Program-made: the position numbers and the translations under genes
Notes under the pieces: model-generated
Told to the model about the DNA's origin: nothing
Database searches by the model: none
What the model saw: the letters and a program-made list of their open reading frames with translations, nothing else
Assembly (NCBI RefSeq): GCF_001665685.1
Contig: NZ_LZTB01000106.1
Location: 18,869 to 82,868 of the forward strand
Source of the DNA: Mycobacterium sp. 852013-50091_SCH5140682
Lineage (GTDB): Bacteria > Actinomycetota > Actinomycetes > Mycobacteriales > Mycobacteriaceae
Length of the DNA stretch: 64,000 nt
Reading direction: 5' to 3'
Shown here: positions 16,430-24,905 of the stretch, piece by piece
Layout of the letters: the number at the start of each line of letters is the position of its first letter
How positions within the stretch are numbered: the first letter of the stretch is position 1

Positions 16430-17635
16430 ATGACCCCTTCCCCAGGTAGGACGGTCTACCTCGATCACGCCGCCACCACCCCGATGCATCCTGCCGCCAT
16501 CGAGGCGATGACCGCTGCGCTGGCCACCGTGGGTAACGCATCGTCCCTGCACGGATCCGGCCGACTGGCCCGGCGCCGGATGGAGGAATCGCGGGAGACG
16601 CTGGCGCAACTGCTCGGCGCGCGGCCCTCCGAAGTGATCTTCACCGCGGGCGGCACCGAAAGCGACAACCTCGCGGTCAAGGGCATCTACTGGGCCCGCC
16701 ATGACGCTGAGCCCACGCGCCGGCGGATCGTCACCACGCCGGTCGAACACCACGCGGTGCTCGACGCCGTGGAGTGGCTGGTCGAGCACGAGGGCGCTGA
16801 CGTGACGTGGCTGCCGGTCGGCGCGGACGGCGCGGTATCGCCTGACGCCCTGCGGGCAGCGCTGCACGAGCACGACGACGTGGCGCTGGTGTCGATCATG
16901 TGGGCCAACAACGAAGTCGGCACCATAATGCCGATCGCAGAGTTGGCTGCGGTCGCCACGGAGTTCGGCGTTCCGATGCACAGCGACGCGGTCCAGGCGG
17001 TCGGTCAGATCCCGGTGGACTTCGGTGCCAGTGGACTGGCCGCGATGAGCGTGACCGCGCACAAGTTCGGCGGCCCCGCAGGTGTCGGTGCGCTGCTGCT
17101 GCGCCGCGATGTGGCCTGTGTGCCGCTGTTGCATGGCGGCGGTCAGGAACGCGATATCCGTTCCGGCACACCGTATGTGGCCGGGGTGGTCGGCATGGCG
17201 ACGGCCGCGAAGGTGGCGATCGACGGTATGGAGGTCAACAGCGCACGGGTTCGTGCGCTGCGGGATCGGCTGATCGAGGGGGTGTTGTCGACCATCGATG
17301 ACACCTACGTCAACGGTGCCGCTGACGAGCACAGGCTTCCCGGCAACGCCCACTTCACTTTCCGTGGCTGCGAAGGCGATTCGCTGCTGATGCTGCTCGA
17401 TGCCAAGGGCATCGAATGTTCGACGGGCTCGGCGTGCACGGCAGGCGTGGCCCAGGCCTCCCACGTGCTGATCGCGATGGGCGCCGATTCGGCTACCGCC
17501 CGGGGTTCACTGCGACTGTCGTTGGGACACAACAGCACTGACGCCGATGTTGACGCTGCGCTGGAGGTGTTGCCCGCGGCGGTGGAGCGGGCTCGGCAGG
17601 CTGCGCTGGCGAGCGCGGGAACGGGTCGGTCATGA
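16430..17635 (+). CDS. iscS: Cysteine desulfurase
   Basis: 401 aa PLP enzyme of the IscS/NifS class. The N terminus YLDHAATTPMHPAAIEAM, the PLP-Lys region SVTAHKFGGPAGVGALLL (Lys about residue 210) and the catalytic Cys loop ECSTGSACTAG (about residue 330) are present. It releases sulfur from cysteine for Fe-S clusters and tRNA thiolation. Its stop overlaps the mnmA start (ATGA), so it likely feeds sulfur straight to the tRNA thiouridylase. Matches Rv3025c by recall. Other desulfurases (SufS) are not in this window. Confidence 0.95.
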   Translation: MTPSPGRTVYLDHAATTPMHPAAIEAMTAALATVGNASSLHGSGRLARRRMEESRETLAQLLGARPSEVIFTAGGTESDNLAVKGIYWARHDAEPTRRRIVTTPVEHHAVLDAVEWLVEHEGADVTWLPVGADGAVSPDALRAALHEHDDVALVSIMWANNEVGTIMPIAELAAVATEFGVPMHSDAVQAVGQIPVDFGASGLAAMSVTAHKFGGPAGVGALLLRRDVACVPLLHGGGQERDIRSGTPYVAGVVGMATAAKVAIDGMEVNSARVRALRDRLIEGVLSTIDDTYVNGAADEHRLPGNAHFTFRGCEGDSLLMLLDAKGIECSTGSACTAGVAQASHVLIAMGADSATARGSLRLSLGHNSTDADVDAALEVLPAAVERARQAALASAGTGRS

Positions 17636-18702
17636 GGGTTTTGGTCGCGATGAGCGGCGGCGTGGATTCGTCGGTGGCTGCTGCCCGCATGGTCGACGCC
17701 GGTCACGAGGTCGTCGGCGTGCATCTGGCGCTGTCGTCCGCGCCGGGCACCCTGCGCACCGGATCACGCGGATGCTGCTCCAAGGAGGATGCCGGTGATG
17801 CCCGGCGCGTCGCCGATGTGCTCGGAATCCCGTTCTACGTATGGGATTTCGCAGACCGGTTCAAAGACGATGTGATCGACGACTTCGTCGAGGCCTACGC
17901 GCGCGGTGAGACCCCGAATCCGTGCGTGCGATGCAACGAGCGCATCAAGTTCTCCGCATTGTCGGCCCGCGCCCTGGCACTGGGTTTCGATGCCGTCGCA
18001 ACCGGGCATTACGCGCGCCTGCAGGACGGCAGGCTGCGCCGCGCGGTCGACGCCGACAAGGACCAGTCCTACGTGCTGGGTGTGCTGACCGCCGAGCAGC
18101 TGCGGCATGCGTTGTTCCCGATCGGTGACACGCCCAAGCCGCAGATCCGGGAAGAGGCCGCGGCTCGCGGCCTCGCGGTGGCCGCCAAGCCGGACAGCCA
18201 CGACATCTGCTTCATCCCGTCGGGAGACACCCAGGCGTTCCTCGGCGCGCGGATCGGTGTGCGCCGTGGCTCGGTGGTCGATCCCGAGGGCACCGTGCTC
18301 GCCGAACACGACGGCGTCCACGGCTTCACCATCGGACAGCGCAAGGGCTTGGGGATCCCGGGCCCCGGGGCCGACGGCAGGCCGCGCTACGTGACCGCGA
18401 TCGACGCGGAAACCGGGACGGTTCACGTCGGGTCGGCCGAAGATCTCGAAGTGCGGCAGTTGGTGGGGGAGAACCCGGTTTTCACCAGCGGCGTGCCATT
18501 CGACGGGCCGGTGGAATGCCGGGTCCAGGTGCGCGCGCACGGCGGGATCACCGACACCGTGGCCGAGCTGCTCGACGGGCGGTTGGTGCTGAACCTGCGC
18601 GCCCCGCTGCGTGGTGTCGCCCCCGGGCAGACCATGGTGCTCTACCGTCCCGACGCGGACGGCGACGAGGTCATCGCCAGCGCAACCATCGCACGCGCGT
18701 GA
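17632..18702 (+). CDS. mnmA: tRNA-specific 2-thiouridylase
   Basis: 356 aa. The N-terminal PP-loop AMSGGVDSSVAAARM (residues 6-20) adenylates U34. The two catalytic cysteines lie in NPCVRCNE (near residue 100) and DICFIPSGD (near residue 190). The C-terminal beta-barrel follows. It thiolates the wobble uridine of tRNA-Lys, -Glu and -Gln (UUN anticodons), using persulfide from a desulfurase; iscS is directly upstream and overlaps. Start ATG at 17632. Confidence 0.96.
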   Translation: MRVLVAMSGGVDSSVAAARMVDAGHEVVGVHLALSSAPGTLRTGSRGCCSKEDAGDARRVADVLGIPFYVWDFADRFKDDVIDDFVEAYARGETPNPCVRCNERIKFSALSARALALGFDAVATGHYARLQDGRLRRAVDADKDQSYVLGVLTAEQLRHALFPIGDTPKPQIREEAAARGLAVAAKPDSHDICFIPSGDTQAFLGARIGVRRGSVVDPEGTVLAEHDGVHGFTIGQRKGLGIPGPGADGRPRYVTAIDAETGTVHVGSAEDLEVRQLVGENPVFTSGVPFDGPVECRVQVRAHGGITDTVAELLDGRLVLNLRAPLRGVAPGQTMVLYRPDADGDEVIASATIARA

Positions 18703-19709
18703 GCGCTTTCGCAGCGGCGACCGGTATCGGGTCGTGGCCGGGCACCGCCGCGCGGCAGGCCGCCGAAGTCGTCGTCGGCGAACTGCACACGCTGACCCAT
18801 CTGGTGGAACTGCCGGCCCGCGGCGTCGGCGCCGACATGATCGGCAGGGCCGGGGCGCTGCTGGTGGATATCGGCCTCGACACCGTGCCGCGCGGCTATC
18901 GCATCGCACCGGGCCGCAGTGCTGCCCTGCGCCGCGCGGTGAGCCTGCTGGGCGAGGACATCGACGCGCTCGAGGAAGCCTGGGAGAAGGCCGGACTGCG
19001 CGGCAGCGGGCGGGTCGTGAAGGTGCAGGCGCCCGGGCCCGTCACATTGGCCGCTCAGCTGGAACTGCCCGGCGGGCACCGGGCCATCACCGATGCAGGC
19101 GCGCTGCGCGACCTGGCTGCGTCCCTGGCCGAGGGGCTGGCACAGCACCGCGCGGAGGTGGCGCGCCGGCTGGATACGACGGTGGTGGTGCAACTCGACG
19201 AGCCGTCGTTGCCGGCCGCGCTGGCGGGGCGGTTGACGGGCGTGACCAGTCTGTCGCCGGTGCATCCGGTTGACGAGGCCGTCGCCGTGAGCCTGCTCGA
19301 CGGTTGTGTCGCGCGGGTCGGTGCTGAGACCGCCGTGCACAGCTGCGCACCCGATCTGCCATGGAAAGGCTTGTTGCGCAGCGCTGTTCACGCTGTCTCC
19401 GTCGACGTATCGACCCTCGCCCCAGCAGATCTGGACGGCATCGGCGAGTTCGTCGACTCCGGTCGCACGGTGCTGCTCGGGGTGGTGCCCACCGCGGCGC
19501 CCGAGCGCAGGCCGTCGGTCGAAGAGGTCGCCAAGGCCGCCGTGGCGGTGACCGACCGGCTCGGTTTCGCCCGCGAGGTGCTACGCGACCGCATCGGCGT
19601 CACCCCGGCGTGCGGGCTGGCCGGTGCCACGCCCGAGTGGGCGCGGATCGCTTACGGGCTGGTGCAGAAGGCCGCTGACGGTTTCGCGGCCGATCCCGAG
19701 GGAATCTAG
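18699..19709 (+). CDS. MetE-like (cobalamin-independent methionine synthase C-terminal-like) protein
   Basis: 336 aa starting at GTG 18699, overlapping the mnmA stop (GTGA). It has a UROD/MetE TIM-barrel character: ATGIGSWPGT near the N terminus, QAPGPVTLAAQLELP, VQLDEPSLP and HSCAPDLPW, and TPACGLAGATPEWA at the end. The His, Glu and Cys of the MetE zinc site can be matched in HSC, DEPS and TPACG. Length and position match Rv3015c, which is too short to be a full MetE with the N-terminal repeat. It may transfer methyl groups in another pathway; methionine synthesis is unproven. Confidence 0.75.
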   Translation: MSAFAAATGIGSWPGTAARQAAEVVVGELHTLTHLVELPARGVGADMIGRAGALLVDIGLDTVPRGYRIAPGRSAALRRAVSLLGEDIDALEEAWEKAGLRGSGRVVKVQAPGPVTLAAQLELPGGHRAITDAGALRDLAASLAEGLAQHRAEVARRLDTTVVVQLDEPSLPAALAGRLTGVTSLSPVHPVDEAVAVSLLDGCVARVGAETAVHSCAPDLPWKGLLRSAVHAVSVDVSTLAPADLDGIGEFVDSGRTVLLGVVPTAAPERRPSVEEVAKAAVAVTDRLGFAREVLRDRIGVTPACGLAGATPEWARIAYGLVQKAADGFAADPEGI

Positions 19710-19718
19710 ACCCCAGAA

Positions 19719-19734
19719 GCAACCAAAAGGTTGC
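19719..19734. promoter_or_regulatory. ArsR operator-like repeat, copy 1
   Basis: GCAACC-AAAA-GGTTGC, a perfect 6+4+6 inverted repeat 51 bases before the SRPBCC start. A near-identical copy begins 46 bases downstream. The right arm overlaps a possible -35 TTGCGC (19731-19736), 17 bases from a TACCGT -10 (19754-19759). A site over the -35 element would suit repression by the ArsR protein of the same operon. Confidence 0.65.
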
Positions 19735-19759
19735 GCATATGGGCGTTGGTGGTTACCGT
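19731..19759 (+). promoter_or_regulatory. Predicted promoter of the SRPBCC-arsR operon
   Basis: TTGCGC at 19731-19736 and TACCGT at 19754-19759 with a 17-base spacer fit a mycobacterial sigma-A promoter. Transcription would start near 19766, inside the second inverted repeat. Both hexamers are only moderate matches, so support comes mainly from spacing and from the flanking operators. Confidence 0.45.
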
Positions 19760-19764
19760 AAAAG

Positions 19765-19780
19765 GCAACTGAAAGGTTGC
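19765..19780. promoter_or_regulatory. ArsR operator-like repeat, copy 2
   Basis: GCAACT-GAAA-GGTTGC, one mismatch in the left arm compared with copy 1. It ends 4 bases before the SRPBCC start codon, so a bound repressor would cover the transcription start and ribosome-binding region. No separate Shine-Dalgarno is visible apart from GAAAGG within the repeat. Confidence 0.65.
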
Positions 19781-19784
19781 ATAT

Positions 19785-20279
19785 ATGAGTACAGATCGAA
19801 TCGAAAAAGAAGTTCTGCTGCGGGCCCCGCTGGACCGTGTCTGGCGCGCGATCAGTGACTCCGAGGAGTTCGGCCGGTGGTTCGGCGTGCGCTTCGACGG
19901 CCCGTTCGTCGCGGGCGAGGCGGTCAACGGTGTGATGACACCGACCGATGTCGACGACGCGGTGGCGGCAAGGCAAGAGCCCTACGCGGGCGAGCCCGGC
20001 AAGTGGTACATCGAGGCGGTGGAGCCGCAACGACGCTTCGCCTACCGCTGGCATCCGTATGCCGTCGACCCCGACACCGACTATGCGGACGAACCCACCA
20101 CGCTCGTCGAGTTCACGCTCGCCGAGACCGACGGGGGAGTGCTGTTGCGCATCGTCGAATCCGGATTCGACGCGATCCCGGCCGAAAGGCGGGTTTCGGC
20201 GTACGAGGCCAACAGTGAGGGATGGGCCATCCAGGCCGAGTTGGTCAGCAAGTACCTCGCATTGGGCGAACAGGTGTGA
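19785..20279 (+). CDS. SRPBCC/AHSA1-domain protein
   Basis: 164 aa, START-like fold of the AHSA1 group. The N terminus IEKEVLLRAPLDRVWRAISD and the block FGRWFGVRFDGPF are typical, followed by VEPQRRFAYRW and TLVEFTL. The last helix is GWAIQAELVSKYLA. It overlaps the start of an ArsR gene (GTGA), a common ArsR-SRPBCC pairing in actinobacteria. The hydrophobic pocket probably binds a small molecule, but the ligand is unknown. Confidence 0.85.
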   Translation: MSTDRIEKEVLLRAPLDRVWRAISDSEEFGRWFGVRFDGPFVAGEAVNGVMTPTDVDDAVAARQEPYAGEPGKWYIEAVEPQRRFAYRWHPYAVDPDTDYADEPTTLVEFTLAETDGGVLLRIVESGFDAIPAERRVSAYEANSEGWAIQAELVSKYLALGEQV

Positions 20280-20614
20280 CCAGCGCAGGTGGGTTGACCG
20301 ACCCGCTGTCGCCGGTTTTCAATGCGCTCGGCGACCCCAACCGGCTGCGCATCGTCACGCGGCTCTGCGACGGCGGTCCGTGCTCGACGGTCCAGCTGAC
20401 CCAGGTGATTCCCGTGACCCGCCAGGCGGCGACCAAACACCTGCTGTTACTGGAGGCGGTGGGCCTGGTGACCAGCGATCGCAAAGGGCGCGAACGCATT
20501 TGGCGCATCCAACCGGAGCCGTTGGCCGAGGCGAGCGACTACCTGTCGGCCCTCTCCGAGCGCTGGGACCGGGCCATCGACCGGTTGCGTGCCTTCGTCG
20601 AAGAGCCGCAGTGA
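20276..20614 (+). CDS. ArsR-family transcriptional regulator
   Basis: 112 aa from GTG 20276, overlapping the preceding stop. It is a compact ArsR winged helix: PVFNALGDPNRLRIVTRLCD, the recognition helix VTRQAATKHLLLLEAVGLV and the wing RKGRERIWRIQPEP. No ELCVCDL-type metal-binding Cys pair is present, so it is probably a non-metal ArsR. The paired inverted repeats at 19719 and 19765 in front of the operon are its likely sites. It ends 3 bases from the convergent acyl-CoA ligase gene. Confidence 0.9.
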   Translation: MTSAGGLTDPLSPVFNALGDPNRLRIVTRLCDGGPCSTVQLTQVIPVTRQAATKHLLLLEAVGLVTSDRKGRERIWRIQPEPLAEASDYLSALSERWDRAIDRLRAFVEEPQ

Positions 20615-20617
20615 CGC

Positions 20618-22195
20618 TTACCGGCGGGCCCGCAGCTCTCGCCGCAGGATCTTGCCTGCCGACGATTTCGGCACCGCGTCGATGAACTCGACCTGACGCA
20701 CCTTCTTGTACGGGGCCACCTGGCCGGCGACGAAGGCCATCACCTCGTCGCCGGTCAACTCCGCGCCGGGCTGCTTGACCACGAATGCCTTGGGGATCTC
20801 CTCGCCGGTCTCGCCGTCGTGCACACCGATCACCGCGGCATCGGCGATGCCCGGATGCGTCAGCAGCACCGATTCCAGCTCGGCAGGCGGCACCTGATAG
20901 CCCTTGTACTTGATCAGTTCTTTGAGGCGGTCGACGATGTAGACGCAGCCCGTCGCATCCACCTGCGCGAGGTCCCCGGTGTGCAGGAAGCCGTCGGAGT
21001 CGATGGTCTCGCTGGTGGCCTGCTCGTTGCCCAGATAGCCGGCCATGACGTTGGGCCCCCTGAACCACAGTTCGCCCGTCGCGCTCAAACCCTCTGCCGG
21101 AATGCCGATTTCGGCTCCGGTGTCGGGGTCGACGAGCTTGCTCTCGGCATTGGGTACGGTCCAGCCACACGAGTCCAGCGGCGCGACGGTCCCGATCGTG
21201 CCCAGCCCGCCGTCGGTCGGCGTGATGTGGCTGACCGGGCTCAGCTCGCTCATGCCGTAGCCCTGAACGACGCTGCAGCCCAATCGGTTGGCCAACGCAT
21301 GACCGAGCTCGGCGTCCAGCGAGGCAGCGCCCGACATGATGCCTTTGAGTGAGGACAGGTCGTAGGAGTCGACGAGCGGGTGCTTGGCCAGTGCGACCGC
21401 CACCGGCGGAGCGATGTAGGCGTAGCTGCACTTGTGATTCTGAATGTTGCCGAGAAACTCGGCGAGATCGAATGACGGCATGACGATCAGCCGGGCCCGG
21501 GCGTGCAGTGCCGCGTTGAGCAGCACCGTCATGCCGTAGATGTGGAAGAACGGCAGGACGGCCAACAGGCGGTCGTCGGCCTGCATGCCCTGCAGCGGCC
21601 TGATCTGCGCGACATTGGCGGTCAAGTTGGCGTGAGTGAGCATGACGCCCTTGGGGTTTGCCGTCGTCCCCGAGCTGTACGGCAGCGCCGCCAGGTGCGA
21701 GGCCGGGTCGAAGCTGACGTCCGGTGCGGCGTGCCCGTCGGGCAGTCCGGCACCGTCGAGCATCACCACCTGATCGTCTTTCAGGCCGGCCGCCGCGGCC
21801 CCTTCGGCGGCATGGGGCAGAAGGGCATTCACGGTCACCAACAACCGGGCCTTCGAGTCGGTCAGCTGCTTGGCGATGTCCTTCGCGGTGAACAGGGCGT
21901 TGATGGTGGTCGCCGTCGCACCTGACCGCAGGATGCCGTGAAACGCCACGGCGAAGGCGGAACTGTTCGGAGACAACAGCGCAACCACGTCCCCGACACC
22001 GATGCCGCGCGCCGCCAGCGCCCCCGCGAACGCGTCGATGCGGTCGAGGAGCTCCCCGTAGCTGGTTTCGGTGCCGGTCTTGGCGTCGACAAGTGCCACG
22101 CGGTCGGCGTCGGCGGCGCTCAGATCGGCGAACAGGTACGCGTAGACGCTGACCGTCGGAATCTCGACATCGGCAAAGGGACTCGCAAAACTCAT
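20618..22195 (-). CDS. Acyl-CoA ligase, 4-coumarate-CoA ligase-like (FadD/4CL family)
   Basis: 525 aa adenylate-forming enzyme. The P-loop-like AMP motif is LPYSSGTTANPKGVMLTHAN (about residue 182). GYGMSELSPVSH, GELWFRGPNVMAGYLGN and DGFLHTGDLAQVD are family motifs, and the C-terminal catalytic Lys lies in VPKSSAGKILRREL. The start at 22195 was chosen because upstream in-frame sequence runs into the MmcQ/YjbR gene. It activates a carboxylic acid to its CoA thioester; chain length or aromatic preference cannot be read off. It lies 11 bases downstream of the MmcQ/YjbR gene, so they may share a transcript. Confidence 0.9.
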   Translation of the reverse strand: MSFASPFADVEIPTVSVYAYLFADLSAADADRVALVDAKTGTETSYGELLDRIDAFAGALAARGIGVGDVVALLSPNSSAFAVAFHGILRSGATATTINALFTAKDIAKQLTDSKARLLVTVNALLPHAAEGAAAAGLKDDQVVMLDGAGLPDGHAAPDVSFDPASHLAALPYSSGTTANPKGVMLTHANLTANVAQIRPLQGMQADDRLLAVLPFFHIYGMTVLLNAALHARARLIVMPSFDLAEFLGNIQNHKCSYAYIAPPVAVALAKHPLVDSYDLSSLKGIMSGAASLDAELGHALANRLGCSVVQGYGMSELSPVSHITPTDGGLGTIGTVAPLDSCGWTVPNAESKLVDPDTGAEIGIPAEGLSATGELWFRGPNVMAGYLGNEQATSETIDSDGFLHTGDLAQVDATGCVYIVDRLKELIKYKGYQVPPAELESVLLTHPGIADAAVIGVHDGETGEEIPKAFVVKQPGAELTGDEVMAFVAGQVAPYKKVRQVEFIDAVPKSSAGKILRRELRARR

Positions 22196-22206
22196 GGTGC
22201 CTCCAG

Positions 22207-22602
22207 TCAGCGTTCGTCGAGTTGTTTGATGAGCTTCTTCGGCGCGATCAAGCGGAACGAGGCGTCGACCAGTTCGGTCACCTCGTCCCAATCCACCTTC
22301 GCCGCAGTGAAATCCAGGCCCAGCCAACCGAAGGGCCCCATGTAGGCCGGGAAGAAGAACCGGCGGTCCTGCTCGAGTGCGCGGCGATCACTGTCATCGA
22401 CCTTGAAGAGCAGGGAGTAGGGGTACGGCACCATGCCGTCGGTGGCCTTGACGTTGCCTCCGTACATCGCGAACATCTTCGGCGCACAGAACACCGGCCT
22501 GCCCCACGAGACCTTCTCGAACGCCCCGGGGAAGTCGAGTGCGATGGTGCGAAGCTCGGCCAGTCCCTGATCATCGTCACTGAACATGATCGGATGCGGC
22601 AT
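22207..22602 (-). CDS. MmcQ/YjbR family protein
   Basis: 131 aa. The layout fits the small YjbR/MmcQ fold: ALDFPGAFEKVSWGRPVFCAPKMFAMYGG near residues 21-49, SLLFKVDDSDRRAL, then GWLGLDFTAAKVDWDEVTEL and a final helix. The family has a CyaY-like fold and is mostly of unknown function. It is the first gene of a two-gene unit with the acyl-CoA ligase and is divergent from ligA. Confidence 0.8.
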   Translation of the reverse strand: MPHPIMFSDDDQGLAELRTIALDFPGAFEKVSWGRPVFCAPKMFAMYGGNVKATDGMVPYPYSLLFKVDDSDRRALEQDRRFFFPAYMGPFGWLGLDFTAAKVDWDEVTELVDASFRLIAPKKLIKQLDER

Positions 22603-22688
22603 GTCGCCACCCTAACCGTCGTCGCCGCGCAAGACGTCGGCACCGGCGACGCTGTTTGCCTGTCGGTGCCCTCGGCTACCCTGCGGGG

Positions 22689-24749
22689 GTGACCTCGAGC
22701 GACGTGGAAGACGCTGACCTGCGGCGACGTTGGCAGGAACTGGCCGACGAGGTACGTGAGCACCAGTTCCGCTACTACGTCAGGGACGCACCGGTCATCT
22801 CGGATGCGGAGTTCGACGCGATGTTGCGCGAGTTGCAGGGACTCGAGGACGCCCACCCTGAGCTGCGCACTCCGGATTCACCGACCCAACTGGTCGGGGG
22901 CGCGGGTTTCGCGACCGATTTCACGCCCGCCGAGCATCTGGAGCGCATGCTGTCGCTGGACAACGTGTTCGACTCCGACGAGCTGTCGGCGTGGGCTGCC
23001 CGGATCAGTGGCGAGACCGGCGACGCCGCGCACTACCTATGCGAGCTGAAGATCGACGGGGTGGCGCTGGCCCTCGTCTACCGCGACGGCCGGTTGGTGC
23101 GCGCCGCCACCCGCGGCGACGGGCGCACCGGTGAAGACGTCACGCTCAACGCCCGCACCATCGACGACATCCCCGAGCGGCTCACGTCGTCCGACGAATT
23201 CCCGGTGCCCGCGGTGCTCGAGGTGCGCGGTGAGGTGTTCTTCCGGGTCGCTGATTTCGAGGACCTCAACGCCGGGTTGGTGGCCGAGGGCAAGCCGCCG
23301 TTCGCCAACCCGCGCAACAGCGCGGCGGGCTCACTGCGACAGAAGAATCCGGCGGTCACGGCGCGGCGCCGACTGCGGATGATCTGCCACGGCCTGGGGT
23401 ATTCGGAGGGGTTCAGCCCGGCGTCGCTGCACGACGCCTACCGCGCGCTGGGGCAGTGGGGGCTGCCGGTGTCGGTGCACACCACCAAGGTGTCCGGGGT
23501 CGCCGCGGTGGCCGAGCGCATCGCCTACTGGGGCGAACACCGACACGACGTCGATCACGAAATCGACGGGCTGGTGGTCAAAGTCGACGAGGTGGCACTG
23601 CAACGCAGGCTCGGCTCGACGTCGCGCGCCCCGCGCTGGGCCGTGGCCTACAAGTACCCGCCCGAGGAGGCCACCACCAAGCTGCTCGACATCCGCGTCA
23701 GCGTCGGCCGGACCGGGCGGGTGACCCCGTTCGCCTACATGGAGCCCGTCAAGGTCGCCGGTTCGACGGTCGGTCTCGCGACGCTGCACAACGCCACCGA
23801 GGTGAAGCGCAAGGGCGTCTTGATCGGCGACACGGTCGTGATCCGCAAGGCCGGTGACGTCATTCCCGAGGTGCTCGGTCCCGTCGTCGACCTGCGGGAC
23901 GGGTCTGAACGCGAATTCGTCATGCCCACAAACTGTCCCGAATGCGGCACCCGGCTGGCCCCGGCCAAGGAGGGCGACGCCGACATCCGGTGCCCCAACA
24001 CTCGCAGCTGCCCGGCGCAGTTGCGGGAGCGGGTGTTTCACGTCGCGGGCCGTGGTGCGTTCGACATCGAGGGACTCGGCTACGAGGCGGCGACGGCGCT
24101 TCTGGCAGGCGGCGTCATCACCGACGAGGGCGACCTGTTCACGCTGACCGCCGACGATCTGCTGCGCACCGACTTGTTCACCACCAAGGCCGGCGAACTG
24201 TCCGCGAACGGAAAGCGGCTGCTGGCCAACCTCGACAAGGCCAAGGCCCAGCCGCTGTGGCGGGTTCTGGTGGCGCTGTCCATCCGCCACGTGGGCCCGA
24301 CCGCGGCGCGGGCGCTGGCCACCGAGTTCGGCAGCCTGGACGCCATCGTCGAAGCATCCGAGGAACAACTCGCCGCCGTCGAAGGGGTGGGGCCGACGAT
24401 CGCCGCCGCAGTGATCGAGTGGTTTACCGTCGACTGGCACCGCGCGATCGTCGACAAATGGCGTGCAGCCGGGGTGCGGATGGCCGACGAGCGCGACGCC
24501 AGCGTCGAGCGCACGCTGGAGGGGCTGTCCATCGTCGTCACGGGGTCGCTGCCCGGCTTCTCCCGTGATCAGGCCAAGGAGGCCATCATCGCCCGCGGTG
24601 GCAAAGCCGCCAGTTCCGTGTCGAAAAAGACCGCCTACGTCGTCGCCGGAGATGCGCCCGGCTCGAAGTATGACAAGGCGGTCGAACTCGGCGTACCCAT
24701 CCTCGACGAGGACGGATTCCGGACGTTGCTCGCAGAAGGGCCCGCATAA
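22689..24749 (+). CDS. ligA: NAD-dependent DNA ligase
   Basis: 686 aa from GTG 22689. The adenylation Lys is in CELKIDGVAL (Lys121). The domain order is Ia (HQFRYYVRD), nucleotidyltransferase, OB fold, four-Cys zinc finger (CPECG near 416, then CPNTRSCPAQ), helix-hairpin-helix repeats and a C-terminal BRCT domain (about 605-680, SIVVTGSLPGFSRDQAKEAI). It seals nicks during replication and repair. It is divergent from MmcQ/YjbR across 86 bases. The sequence closely resembles M. tuberculosis LigA as I recall it. Confidence 0.98.
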   Translation: MTSSDVEDADLRRRWQELADEVREHQFRYYVRDAPVISDAEFDAMLRELQGLEDAHPELRTPDSPTQLVGGAGFATDFTPAEHLERMLSLDNVFDSDELSAWAARISGETGDAAHYLCELKIDGVALALVYRDGRLVRAATRGDGRTGEDVTLNARTIDDIPERLTSSDEFPVPAVLEVRGEVFFRVADFEDLNAGLVAEGKPPFANPRNSAAGSLRQKNPAVTARRRLRMICHGLGYSEGFSPASLHDAYRALGQWGLPVSVHTTKVSGVAAVAERIAYWGEHRHDVDHEIDGLVVKVDEVALQRRLGSTSRAPRWAVAYKYPPEEATTKLLDIRVSVGRTGRVTPFAYMEPVKVAGSTVGLATLHNATEVKRKGVLIGDTVVIRKAGDVIPEVLGPVVDLRDGSEREFVMPTNCPECGTRLAPAKEGDADIRCPNTRSCPAQLRERVFHVAGRGAFDIEGLGYEAATALLAGGVITDEGDLFTLTADDLLRTDLFTTKAGELSANGKRLLANLDKAKAQPLWRVLVALSIRHVGPTAARALATEFGSLDAIVEASEEQLAAVEGVGPTIAAAVIEWFTVDWHRAIVDKWRAAGVRMADERDASVERTLEGLSIVVTGSLPGFSRDQAKEAIIARGGKAASSVSKKTAYVVAGDAPGSKYDKAVELGVPILDEDGFRTLLAEGPA

Positions 24750-24905
24750 CCGGTAGCCGACGCAGATTGGTGTCTGCGTGATGATCAACGGCTGCTTAGA
24801 ATGCCTCCGAACGATAAAAGTCCCCGGCTCCTCGTGTGCACACAGTCGGGTCGCGGAAAGTGGGGGTTTGCCGGTGCGGCATGTACCGCGGTTGGGAGTT
24901 CTGCT

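Noticed and set aside
23331..24788. 485-codon open frame antisense to ligA, and similar long antisense frames over ilvB (45499-47568), serA (51713-53152) and gltX (62152-63624)
   Set aside because: Long shadow frames are expected opposite GC-rich genes with strong third-position bias. The translations are low-complexity (His, Arg, Asp, Gly rich) and have no start sites or motifs.
24801..24905. ATG start 35 codons upstream for the 408-aa membrane protein
   Set aside because: No ribosome site precedes it and the added residues look random; GTG 24906 has GGGAG at proper spacing.
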